This document shows, in pieces, positions 53,359 to 61,917 of a stretch of DNA of 64,000 nucleotides. Position numbers and translations under genes: made by a program. This DNA comes from Xanthomarina gelatinilytica (lineage in GTDB: Bacteria > Bacteroidota > Bacteroidia > Flavobacteriales > Flavobacteriaceae): assembly GCF_000348685.1 (NCBI RefSeq), contig NZ_ANLA01000002.1, forward strand, positions 1 through 64,000, read 5' to 3'. How positions within the stretch are numbered: the first letter of the stretch is position 1; every line of letters begins with the position of its first letter. Under the pieces are notes generated by a model. It was given only the letters and a program-made list of their open reading frames with translations, was not told where the DNA came from and did not search any database.

Positions 53359-53874
53359 TTAAATATCTTCAATGTCTTTTCGTAATTGTTTTAAGGCTCC
53401 GTAAATACGTTTTTCCACAGCTTTGGTGGAAATGTCCAGCATATCGGCAATTTCTTTATGTTTTTTGCCTTCTATTCGGTTTAGTAAAAAAGCCACACGT
53501 TGGGCTTCTGTTAAATTGGCAATGGCCTTTTGGAGCTTATGCATGTATTCACTTTCTTCCAATAAAAATTCAGGGGTCTCATTGGTAAACGATTTGGGTC
53601 TGGTTTCCTGAAATTTCAGCACCACTTTTTCATGAGCCACAGCATTGAGCATTAAATTGTTCGCAACTGTAAACAAAAACGATTTTGCCTTGGAAGGCTC
53701 CACATTTTTACAGTTTTCCCAAAGTTTTATAAAAGCCTCCTGGACTTTGTCTTGAGGATTTAAACGTTCCCCAAACTTATAATATAAAAAGTCATGCAAG
53801 TTCTTGGCATGTGTTTTAAATAGCTTTGCAAAAAGCGCTTCATTGCAAATATGATTGTTTAGATCTTTGGGCAT
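53359..53874 (-). CDS. ECF-type RNA polymerase sigma factor
   Basis: This 171-residue protein has sigma region 2 (NLHDFLYYKFGERLNPQDKVQEAFIKLWE) and region 4 (LTEAQRVAFLLNRIEGKKHKEIADML and STKAVEKRIYGALKQLRKD). It is the FecI-like partner of the FecR gene 55 bases downstream. I start at 53874 (MPKDLNNHI), since the upstream reading is mostly basic and aromatic leader sequence. Confidence 0.92.
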   Translation of the reverse strand: MPKDLNNHICNEALFAKLFKTHAKNLHDFLYYKFGERLNPQDKVQEAFIKLWENCKNVEPSKAKSFLFTVANNLMLNAVAHEKVVLKFQETRPKSFTNETPEFLLEESEYMHKLQKAIANLTEAQRVAFLLNRIEGKKHKEIADMLDISTKAVEKRIYGALKQLRKDIEDI

Positions 53875-53979
53875 TTTTTTAATTTTCGGCCTATAAATGT
53901 ATAAAAAAACCAATGGTAAGGTAGGAGTTTTTAAATTTAAACTGTTTTATAAGAAATGAGTTTAATTAAAATATATATT

Positions 53980-56025
53980 ATGAGAGCACCAATCAAATTT
54001 TTCTACCTACTTATTGGAGTTTTGTTTTTTACTTTTACTTCTTGTCAAGATGAAGTAATTGAAGAAACACCTCCTAACGAACAAGAAATTATTCAGCCAG
54101 AATCCAATTTGGCGAATCTTATGAGATATACTTCTGCCAATGACGGAAGTGTTGATGATCTTTTGGATAATAGCGATTGCTTTACAGTTAATTTACCCGT
54201 TACCATTGTGGCCAATGGCATAACCCTTACCATTGAAACTTTAGACGATTTGAATGTGTTGCAGGCTATTTTTGATGCCAGCAATACAGACGACGATGAT
54301 CTGGAATTTTTATTCCCGATCACTATTATTTTAAACGATTATACAGAAGTGAATATTGAAACTGTTGATGCTTTGGAAGATTTTATTGAAACCTGCATTA
54401 GCGATGAAGACATTATTGAATGTGCCGATTTTGTTTACCCTATTTCATTCTCTATTTACAATACGGATTTTCAAGTGATAGATACTGTGGTAATAGACAA
54501 CGATTACGAACTTTATATCTTTTTGGAAGGCTTGGATGATGATGATAATGGCGTTGTTTTAGCTAGTTTGAATTTTCCAGTTACCATAGCATATGCAAAT
54601 GGTTCAACGGTTGAAGTAAACAATAACCAAGCTTTAGAAGAAGCCATTAATGCTGCTGATGAAAATTGTGAGGATGATTGTGACTTAGAGGATGTGTTAG
54701 AAAACTTACAGGAATGTCATTGGGTAATTGCAGCCCATAATGTAAATAATGACTATTTAGGCTACCATTTTTATTTTAATGATAATAATTTATTGCAAAT
54801 TATATTTGGTACAGGTTCTGTAACTGTTGGAGGGGAATGGTATGCTTCAGAAGTTGATGGAACTGTTGTGGTAACAATTAGTGGCTTAACCGATTTTACA
54901 GAATTAGAAGGAGATTGGATGGTAGTTGATTGTGATGATGATCGCTATGTTTTAACTCAGGAAACAGCCAATCAAACCGTAGAAATGGTCTTGGAACAAG
55001 ATTGCTCGTCCCAACCAAACCCGTTTGAGTGTTTTGAAGATGTTGAAGAGATTAATGCCAATATTATATTAACTGTTTGCGATAGTACAGACAACATCCC
55101 GAATAATGGCGTAGGACTGTTTAATTTAACTACGGTTTATGCCAATTGCGAGAGCCCAAATCAATTTAATGTAAGCTATCATGTAAGCGAAACGAATGCG
55201 CAGGCCAATGTAAATGCCATAGCAAATCCAGAGGCTTATTTAAACATGTCTGTTCCAGCTGAAATGATTTATGTAAGAGTAGAGCTTATAAGCAACCCAT
55301 CAAACTTTGATATTTTCACCATAGATTTGTTTGTGGAAAATTGTAATCCTACAGGATGTTCTGAAGCAGATGTGGATGCCTTTTTACAAAACTGTTTATG
55401 GTATGTGGTTAATTTTAATGGAGACGACCATTTAATCATGTACGAGTTTGATTTTGTTTCAGATTCCGAAGTGGTTATCACTGGAAATGGCATGACCATA
55501 ACGGTAAATTATACCACATCTCAGTCTGCCAATGGGGTAATATTGGAGTTTATAAATGTTGCAGCACCAAACATTCAGGCCATTACTGGAGAATGGTTGG
55601 TAGTTGATTGTCAAGAAGGCCGTTTGGAGTTTGAAGCTTTAAACAATTCCAATACCATGGTTATGGAACGTGAGTGCAACAACACTGGTATGTGTACACC
55701 AGGAGATGTGGAAGGCATGCTTTTAGATTGCGAATGGACAGTTACAAGTTATGCAGGAAGTGATTTCAGTATGTTTAATATTGCTTTTAACACCAATAAT
55801 GAAGCAGTGATCTTTATGCCAAACGGAACAGAGGAATATACTGCAAACTGGTCTGTATCGCAAGGAAATAATGCCGTAGAAGTTATCATATCCAATGTTT
55901 CTGGAGGTAATGTGCAAATTATCAATGGCACCTATTTGGTAGTGGAATGTACCAGCAATCAGTTAATTTTGCATGATGTTACCAATAGTGATAATGAACT
56001 GGTATTGGATAAGGATTGTGGTTAA
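53980..56025 (+). CDS. Large acidic lipoprotein with two sets of internal repeats
   Basis: This 681-residue lipoprotein (lipobox FTSC near residue 19) is very acidic. Residues about 60-230 hold three degenerate units of the pattern FPVTI-x-x-x-(N/D)-x-x-x-x-(I/V)-x-x-x-x-x-L. Residues 232-345, 459-567 and 570-681 are three copies of a domain of about 110 residues. Each starts C-x-x-x-DV-x-x-x-L-x-x-C-x-W and ends in (M/L)V-x-(E/D)-x-(D/E)C. The fold may be lipocalin-like. I know no function. It is divergent to the ECF sigma gene. I start at 53980 (MRAPIKFF). Confidence 0.8.
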   Translation: MRAPIKFFYLLIGVLFFTFTSCQDEVIEETPPNEQEIIQPESNLANLMRYTSANDGSVDDLLDNSDCFTVNLPVTIVANGITLTIETLDDLNVLQAIFDASNTDDDDLEFLFPITIILNDYTEVNIETVDALEDFIETCISDEDIIECADFVYPISFSIYNTDFQVIDTVVIDNDYELYIFLEGLDDDDNGVVLASLNFPVTIAYANGSTVEVNNNQALEEAINAADENCEDDCDLEDVLENLQECHWVIAAHNVNNDYLGYHFYFNDNNLLQIIFGTGSVTVGGEWYASEVDGTVVVTISGLTDFTELEGDWMVVDCDDDRYVLTQETANQTVEMVLEQDCSSQPNPFECFEDVEEINANIILTVCDSTDNIPNNGVGLFNLTTVYANCESPNQFNVSYHVSETNAQANVNAIANPEAYLNMSVPAEMIYVRVELISNPSNFDIFTIDLFVENCNPTGCSEADVDAFLQNCLWYVVNFNGDDHLIMYEFDFVSDSEVVITGNGMTITVNYTTSQSANGVILEFINVAAPNIQAITGEWLVVDCQEGRLEFEALNNSNTMVMERECNNTGMCTPGDVEGMLLDCEWTVTSYAGSDFSMFNIAFNTNNEAVIFMPNGTEEYTANWSVSQGNNAVEVIISNVSGGNVQIINGTYLVVECTSNQLILHDVTNSDNELVLDKDCG

Positions 56026-56064
56026 AAATTTAGTTTTGAGTTAATTGATAAGATTAACAGAGTT

Positions 56065-56094
56065 AAAAAGCTGTCTATAAAGGCAGCTTTTTTT
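56065..56094 (+). terminator. Intrinsic terminator after the repeat lipoprotein
   Basis: AAAGCTG (56067-56073) and CAGCTTT (56084-56090) form the stem, followed by T7. Confidence 0.85.
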
Positions 56095-56140
56095 ATGGAA
56101 TTAATTCTAAACTAAACTTTATAAATACGCTTGAAATTGC

Positions 56141-56148
56141 TATTTTTG
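56141..56148 (+). promoter_or_regulatory. -7 promoter element for ffh
   Basis: TATTTTTG matches TAnnTTTG, 25 bases before the ffh ATG. Confidence 0.5.
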
Positions 56149-56173
56149 TGCCTCTTAAAACAGAAAGAAGACT

Positions 56174-57502
56174 ATGTTTAATAATTTAAGTGAAAAATTA
56201 GATAAAGCTTTACACGTACTTAAAGGACACGGAAGCATTACAGAAGTAAACGTTGCCGAAACCTTAAAAGAAGTTCGTAGAGCGCTTTTAGATGCCGATG
56301 TTAACTTTAAAATAGCCAAGGAATTTACTGTTCGAGTAAAAGAAAAAGCACTTGGACAAAACGTATTGACTACCCTTCAACCTGGACAGTTAATGGTTAA
56401 AATCGTTAAAGACGAATTAACCGAACTTATGGGTGGCGATGCAGCTGGTCTTAATTTATCTGGTAACCCTAGCATTATTTTAATGTCTGGTTTGCAAGGT
56501 TCAGGTAAAACCACTTTTTCTGGAAAACTGGCCAATTACCTTAAAAACAAAAAAACAAAAAAACCTCTACTGGTAGCTTGTGATGTGTATCGTCCTGCAG
56601 CAATCGATCAATTACATGTAGTAGGAGAGCAAATAAATGTTGAGGTTTATAGCGATAAAGGAAATACAGATCCCGTGGCAATTGCTCAAGCAGGTATCGC
56701 TCATGCCAAAGCCAATGGTCATAACGTTGTGATTATAGATACGGCTGGTCGTTTGGCTGTAGATGAAGTCATGATGACCGAAATTTCCAACATTCATAAA
56801 GCCATACAGCCTCAGGAAACACTGTTTGTGGTCGACTCCATGACTGGTCAGGATGCCGTTAACACAGCCAAAGCTTTTAACGATGTCTTGAATTTTGATG
56901 GTGTTATATTAACTAAATTAGATGGTGATACTCGTGGTGGTGCTGCAATTTCCATTAAATCTGTAGTTAATAAGCCTATTAAATTTATAGGTACTGGCGA
57001 GAAAATGGAAGCTATTGATGTGTTTTATCCATCTCGTATGGCAGATAGAATTCTGGGCATGGGAGACGTTGTGTCCCTTGTGGAAAGAGCTCAAGAGCAA
57101 TACGATGAGGAAGAGGCAAGAAAAATCCAAAAGAAAATTGCTAAAAATCAATTTGGTTTTGACGATTTCTTGAAGCAAATCCAGCAAATCAAGAAAATGG
57201 GGAATATGAAAGACCTTATTGGGATGATTCCTGGAGCTGGAAAAATGATGAAAGATATTGATATAGACGATGATGCTTTTAAAGGTATTGAAGCCATTAT
57301 CCATTCCATGACACCTTTGGAGCGCAGTAACCCGTCGGTTATTAATGCCAGCAGAAAAAAACGTATTGGAAAAGGGTCTGGAACCTCTGTTCAAGAAGTG
57401 AATCAGTTGTTAAAACAATTTGATCAAATGAGCAAGATGATGAAAATGATGCAAGGAGGCAAAGGAAAAGCCATGATGCAGGCTATGAAAGGGATGAGGT
57501 AG
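56174..57502 (+). CDS. ffh: Signal recognition particle protein Ffh
   Basis: Ffh binds signal sequences and 4.5S RNA and delivers ribosomes to FtsY. The 442-residue protein has the N domain, the GTPase domain with GLQGSGKTT (G1), DVYRPAAIDQL, DTAGRLAVD and TKLDGDTRGGAAIS, and a Met-rich M domain (MSKMMKMMQGGKGKAMMQAMKGMR at the end). Length and start are normal. Confidence 0.97.
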   Translation: MFNNLSEKLDKALHVLKGHGSITEVNVAETLKEVRRALLDADVNFKIAKEFTVRVKEKALGQNVLTTLQPGQLMVKIVKDELTELMGGDAAGLNLSGNPSIILMSGLQGSGKTTFSGKLANYLKNKKTKKPLLVACDVYRPAAIDQLHVVGEQINVEVYSDKGNTDPVAIAQAGIAHAKANGHNVVIIDTAGRLAVDEVMMTEISNIHKAIQPQETLFVVDSMTGQDAVNTAKAFNDVLNFDGVILTKLDGDTRGGAAISIKSVVNKPIKFIGTGEKMEAIDVFYPSRMADRILGMGDVVSLVERAQEQYDEEEARKIQKKIAKNQFGFDDFLKQIQQIKKMGNMKDLIGMIPGAGKMMKDIDIDDDAFKGIEAIIHSMTPLERSNPSVINASRKKRIGKGSGTSVQEVNQLLKQFDQMSKMMKMMQGGKGKAMMQAMKGMR

Positions 57503-57569
57503 TTTTTAGTCTCATTTTTCAGTCTCAGTAAGCAGTGTTTTAATATTTTAATCACGAAATCATTAGTAA

Positions 57570-57941
57570 ATGGATTTTAAAAAACTAATAGCGTACCAAA
57601 AAGCATTTGATTTTGCTATGTCTGTTTTTAAAATTTCAAAATCATTTCCAAATGAAGGAACCTACTCACTAACTGATCAAATTAGAAGAAGTCCACGTTC
57701 ATTAAATACTAACTTAGCTGAAGCTTATAGAAAAAGAGTATATCCAAAACAATACAATGGTAAACTAACTGATGTTGATGCAGAAAATTCTGAAACAAAT
57801 ACTTCGTTAGATTTTGCTTTAGCTTGTAATTATATTTCGAAAGAGCAACACATTGATTTATCAAATCGCGGAATTGTAGTTGGTAAATTAATAAATTTTA
57901 TGATAAATAATCCAGTGAAATTCGGGGTAAATACTGATTGA
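57570..57941 (+). CDS. Four-helix-bundle protein (S23/IVS family)
   Basis: This 123-residue protein is an intact member of the family broken at 14028. It has LIAYQKAFDFAMSVFKISKSF, SLTDQIRRSPRSLNTNLAEAY and a C-terminal helix. The family was first found encoded in 23S rRNA insertion sequences. In Bacteroidota its members are scattered between unrelated genes, and the function is unknown. It lies between ffh and folD on the same strand. Confidence 0.9.
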   Translation: MDFKKLIAYQKAFDFAMSVFKISKSFPNEGTYSLTDQIRRSPRSLNTNLAEAYRKRVYPKQYNGKLTDVDAENSETNTSLDFALACNYISKEQHIDLSNRGIVVGKLINFMINNPVKFGVNTD

Positions 57942-58015
57942 TTTTTAATTGAATTAATCTTAAAACCGCGACAGAAAACCAATCTCGCAAGAGCAAACAC
58001 TGAAAACTAATACTT

Positions 58016-58891
58016 ATGGTCATACTAGACGGAAAAAAAGTAAGCAACGACATTAAGAACGAAATTGCTGCAGAAGTAAAAAAAATGAAGGCCAAAGGCG
58101 AAAAAGTACCTCATCTAGCTGCTATTATTGTTGGGAATGATGGCGCTAGTTTAACCTATGTGGCCAGTAAAGTTAAAGCTTGCGAACGTGTTGGTTTTGA
58201 GTCTACCATGATCAGGATGTCCAATACTACCAGTGAAATAGAATTGTTGGATAAAATAGATGAGCTCAATAACAATCCAGATATTGATGGATTCATCATT
58301 CAACTTCCTTTACCTAAACAAATAGATACCCAAAAAGTTTTAATGGCTGTAGATCCAGACAAAGATGTTGACGGGTTTCACCCAATGAACTTTGGTAAAA
58401 TGGCCTTGGATATGTCTACCTTTATTCCTGCAACACCTTTTGGGATTTTGGAACTATTGGACAGGTATAATGTAGAGACCAAAGGCAAGCATACCGTTGT
58501 TATTGGACGTTCTCATATTGTAGGCAGACCCATGAGCATTTTAATGGGACGTAAAGGGTTTCCTGGTAATTCAACAGTAACAGTCACGCATAGTCATACA
58601 AAAAACATCACTCAAATAACCTCTCAGGCAGATATTATTATTTCTGCATTGGGAGTTCCTAATTTTCTAAAAGCTGAAATGGTTAAGGATGACGCCGTTA
58701 TTATCGATGTTGGTATTACACGTGTTGCAGACGAAAATTCCCCTAAAGGATATGTGATTACTGGAGATGTAGATTTTGAAAATGTTAGTAAAAAAGCCAG
58801 TTTTATAACGCCAGTTCCTGGAGGTGTTGGTCCTATGACCATAGCTATGTTGTTAAAAAACACCTTATTGGCTAGAGAGTTGCGCCACTAA
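58016..58891 (+). CDS. folD: Bifunctional methylenetetrahydrofolate dehydrogenase/cyclohydrolase
   Basis: FolD interconverts methylene- and formyl-tetrahydrofolate with NADP. The 291-residue protein has [14 protein letters not shown] with the catalytic Tyr and Lys, [22 protein letters not shown] and [16 protein letters not shown], then [16 protein letters not shown] near the end. These are the two FolD signatures in order. Length is normal. Confidence 0.96.
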   Translation: MVILDGKKVSNDIKNEIAAEVKKMKAKGEKVPHLAAIIVGNDGASLTYVASKVKACERVGFESTMIRMSNTTSEIELLDKIDELNNNPDIDGFIIQLPLPKQIDTQKVLMAVDPDKDVDGFHPMNFGKMALDMSTFIPATPFGILELLDRYNVETKGKHTVVIGRSHIVGRPMSILMGRKGFPGNSTVTVTHSHTKNITQITSQADIIISALGVPNFLKAEMVKDDAVIIDVGITRVADENSPKGYVITGDVDFENVSKKASFITPVPGGVGPMTIAMLLKNTLLARELRH

Positions 58892-58898
58892 AATTTTA

Positions 58899-59315
58899 CT
58901 ATTTCGCAAATAATTGATTCCTGTCTTTAAACGCTTTAAACTCTAATGCGTTACCATCTGGATCATAAAAAAACATGGTAGCTTGTTCGCCAACCAAACC
59001 TTCAAATCGAATATAAGGTTCAATAATAAAATCAATTTCTTTTTGTTTAAGGGAATCTGCAAGTGCATGGAACTCGTTCCAAGGTAAAACCACGCCATAA
59101 TGAGGTACGGGAACGTTTTATCCATCTACAGAATTGGTATGTAAATCCTCTTCTGGTTTTGGTTTGTAATGGATTACCAACTGATGCCCAAAAAAATTGA
59201 AATCCACCCAATGATCGCTGCTTCTGCCTTCTTCACAAAGCAACACATCTTTGTAAAAGCGTCTACAGGCTTCTAAATTGTGAACAGGAATGGCTATATG
59301 AAATGGAGAAATCAT
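58899..59315 (-). pseudogene. VOC-family (glyoxalase-like) gene cut by an in-frame TAA
   Basis: From ATG 59315 the frame reads [23 protein letters not shown] to TNSVDG, then TAA at 59118-59120, then continues [23 protein letters not shown] to the end [13 protein letters not shown]. The two halves are in the same frame and together make the full 138-residue double beta-alpha-beta-beta-beta fold, with HIAIPV, VIHY and NALEFK at metal-ligand positions. AAA to TAA (Lys to stop) is the simplest lesion. It is convergent with folD and 5 bases downstream of rluF on the same strand side. Confidence 0.82.
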
Positions 59316-59320
59316 GAGGT

Positions 59321-60076
59321 TTATTTTTTTCTGTTAGGTTTGGTTTTTGTTCTAAATTCCTTAGTGGAACTTTCCAGCAATTGAGACAGTTCTTGAAATT
59401 CTTTGGCTGTTAACTCTCTGTATTCGCCAACGGGAATATCCAGTTTAATGTTCATGATACGAACACGTTTTAAGGTTTCAACTTCATAATTCAAATATTC
59501 ACACATTCTTCGGATTTGTCTGTTTAAACCTTGTGTTAAAACAATCTTGAATTCGTAGGTTCCCAATTTTTCAACCACACACTTTTTGGTAATCGTATCT
59601 AAAATAGGCACGCCTTCGCTCATGTGTTTTATAAACGTTTGGGAAATGGGTTTGTCTACCGTTACAATGTATTCTTTTTCGTGGTTGTTGCTCGCTCTTA
59701 ATATCTTATTTACAATATCGCCATCGTCAGTTAAGAGAATTAAGCCTTCACTCGGTTTGTCCAACCTACCAATTGGGAAAATACGTTTCGGATAATTTAT
59801 AAAATCGATGATGTTGTCCTTTTCAACGCGAGTATCAGTGGTACAAACAATGCCTACAGGTTTATTGAAAGCCAAATAAACAAATTCTTCTTTTGTGTTT
59901 TTAATTAATTTTCCATCAACATGTACCACATCGGTTGGAGCTATTTTGGTTCCCATTTCAGGGATTTCACCATTAATGGTCACACGTCCAGCTTCAATGA
60001 GTTTGTCTGCTTCGCGACGGGAACAATAACCAACTTCACTTAAAAATTTATTGATGCGTTTTAAATTTTCTTCCAT
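59321..60076 (-). CDS. rluF: 23S rRNA pseudouridine(2604) synthase RluF
   Basis: RluF isomerises a uridine of 23S rRNA to pseudouridine. The 251-residue protein has an N-terminal S4 RNA-binding domain ([23 protein letters not shown]) and the RsuA-family catalytic domain with [18 protein letters not shown], where the Asp is catalytic. [20 protein letters not shown] follows. [12 protein letters not shown] and [12 protein letters not shown] are typical of RluF over RluB. The tail is basic. A TATCTTTA element 4 bases upstream is a near match to -7. Confidence 0.9.
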   Translation of the reverse strand: MEENLKRINKFLSEVGYCSRREADKLIEAGRVTINGEIPEMGTKIAPTDVVHVDGKLIKNTKEEFVYLAFNKPVGIVCTTDTRVEKDNIIDFINYPKRIFPIGRLDKPSEGLILLTDDGDIVNKILRASNNHEKEYIVTVDKPISQTFIKHMSEGVPILDTITKKCVVEKLGTYEFKIVLTQGLNRQIRRMCEYLNYEVETLKRVRIMNIKLDIPVGEYRELTAKEFQELSQLLESSTKEFRTKTKPNRKK

Positions 60077-60094
60077 AGTGTAAAGATAGCAACT

Positions 60095-60922
60095 TTAGTT
60101 GTCTATAAAATCGTAAATGTAGTTGGAAACTTCTTCGGTTGCTAAAGAATGGCCATATCCTTCAGTTGAAACCAACATGCTGTTCTTGTATTTTGTTTTA
60201 ATAAGAAGTGCATCATTATAGGGAATGATATTGTCTTTTTTGTCATGAATAATCAATCCTTTTGAAGTAATATGTTCTGAATAGGTTGCCGTGGAGAAAG
60301 CTTCAGGGTAATCGCCAAAACGTTCTTTGATCATTGAGTTAAGATGTTTTTTAACGCGTTTGCTATAGCCAAGCATGTTGGTGTATCTTTTTAAAACATC
60401 GGTAAATTCTGAAGGTGCTCCAAGTAAAATCATTTTTTGCACATGTTCTTTTTGGTATTTGTATTGAAAATAAGCAGAAGCCATACCTCCAACCGAATGT
60501 CCAATAATGATGTTGGGTTCAAAACGGTCTGAAACAACTTTAATAAATTCCGAATACATTATGGCATTGAACCTGTTGCTGCCGGAACGTCCATGTGCAG
60601 GAGCATCTAATGCAACAACGCCAAAGCCTTTTTGTTTTAAATTTGTAATCAATTCTTTCCATCTAGCCGAGTTGCTTTCCCAGCCATGAGCCAATAATAC
60701 AGTCTGTTTTTTTCCAAGCCATCGATAGGTCATAATGGGCATGTTGTTAAAGGACAGTTCTTCCCTAAAGGCCGTGTCCAAAAAATCGGATTGCTTTTCG
60801 TCTGGCCTACCTTTTAAGGGTTTTGTGAATAAAAACAAAGCCATTCTAGCTGCCAATTTGGGGAAAAACATGCCAATACTGTTTATAAAAAATCCTATGG
60901 TTTTTTGTAAGATGGTTTTCAT
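60095..60922 (-). CDS. Alpha/beta hydrolase
   Basis: This 275-residue protein has VLLAHGWESNSARW, the oxyanion loop, and GHSVGGMAS with the nucleophile Ser. DKKDNIIPYNDA carries the Asp and GYGHSLATEEV the His, a complete catalytic triad. The substrate is unknown. The N-terminus (about 1-30) is hydrophobic. Its ATG overlaps the stop of the cupin gene (ATGA), so the two are coupled. Confidence 0.88.
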   Translation of the reverse strand: MKTILQKTIGFFINSIGMFFPKLAARMALFLFTKPLKGRPDEKQSDFLDTAFREELSFNNMPIMTYRWLGKKQTVLLAHGWESNSARWKELITNLKQKGFGVVALDAPAHGRSGSNRFNAIMYSEFIKVVSDRFEPNIIIGHSVGGMASAYFQYKYQKEHVQKMILLGAPSEFTDVLKRYTNMLGYSKRVKKHLNSMIKERFGDYPEAFSTATYSEHITSKGLIIHDKKDNIIPYNDALLIKTKYKNSMLVSTEGYGHSLATEEVSNYIYDFIDN

Positions 60923-61293
60923 TCGCTTTCCCTGTTAACTAAATTCATGGAAAAAGCAGGTAAACAAATGGCCAAATATTCGCAAGGTTCTGTAAACGGA
61001 TTGGAATATTGAACTCTTGTGTTTTTTTCAATTTTTATGGATTGTCCTGCCTCCAACACAATTTCTTCACCATCTATTATAAACTGTTTTTTGCCTTTAA
61101 TGATAAAGGTGTACTCGTCGAATTCTGGGGTTTGAAAAGGTTCGCTCCAACCTGCTGGTGCTATCATGTGCGCCACACTTATATTGGAATCTTTATTTGT
61201 TGCATTTCCAAAATGTTCCCTTATTATTTTCCCGTCGGTTGTTGGAACAACAAACGGGCTCTCTTGAATGGTGTATTTTTTATTTTCCTGCAT
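60919..61293 (-). CDS. Small cupin-domain protein
   Basis: This 124-residue protein is one cupin barrel. It has the first motif region (EPFQTPEFDEYTFIIKGKKQFIIDGEEIVLEAGQSIKIEKN split across about 50-92) and the second (YSNPFTEPCEYLAICLPAF). The usual His-rich metal ligands are mostly absent, so a metal site is uncertain. The 4-base overlap with the hydrolase gene suggests a joint job. Confidence 0.82.
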   Translation of the reverse strand: MQENKKYTIQESPFVVPTTDGKIIREHFGNATNKDSNISVAHMIAPAGWSEPFQTPEFDEYTFIIKGKKQFIIDGEEIVLEAGQSIKIEKNTRVQYSNPFTEPCEYLAICLPAFSMNLVNRESE

Positions 61294-61340
61294 TTTATTT
61301 GCTTCAACTACTAAGTGTTATTAAGAGATTGCTTTCTAAA

Positions 61341-61892
61341 TCACCAACCTATCATAAAATATTTAATTTTAGCTTTTTCCGGAATTTGAACAGCTTCTAT
61401 TTTGGCATTGGTATCAAATTGCAATTCGGCAGGCAATTCACTTTTGGATATGGTAAAAAACGCATTGATGTCGTTTACAAAAACCACTATGTTTTTAAGC
61501 GTATTTTGAATGCTTGAAATTTTATAATGTGTTTCAATATCCCCAAAAGTACTTTTTGTGCTTATACCTTTTTCCGTTTTAAACCTGCTGTCCAATACTT
61601 TTATGGTTTCTATGGTTGAGGTGGAATCCTGGACTGTTTTAGGTGTTAGCGTTAGCAACTTGTTTCCTGACTTATCAAAAACATCAATGTCTGTTCTGTT
61701 AAATGTAAACTCATTATCCAGAAGTCTAGACACAACCGAATCGTTGGCAAAAACAGCTTTTAAGTCTTTAACTTGAGTGGAATCTGTTAGCAATCCAACA
61801 TGTTGTTTTCCTATTTGAAACGGATTTTGTTCTTTTTTACAACCAATACACAATAGGCTTATGAATACGAGGCTGAAAATGGTTTTTTTCAT
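61341..61892 (-). CDS. Lipoprotein of unknown function
   Basis: This 183-residue protein has a lipobox CIGC (Cys18) and a beta-rich mature part starting KKEQNPFQIGKQHVGLLTD. I recognise no family. It lies between the cupin gene and the HerA-like gene, all on the minus strand. Confidence 0.75.
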   Translation of the reverse strand: MKKTIFSLVFISLLCIGCKKEQNPFQIGKQHVGLLTDSTQVKDLKAVFANDSVVSRLLDNEFTFNRTDIDVFDKSGNKLLTLTPKTVQDSTSTIETIKVLDSRFKTEKGISTKSTFGDIETHYKISSIQNTLKNIVVFVNDINAFFTISKSELPAELQFDTNAKIEAVQIPEKAKIKYFMIGW

Positions 61893-61917
61893 ATAAATAT
61901 TTGGGTTAAATTATGGG

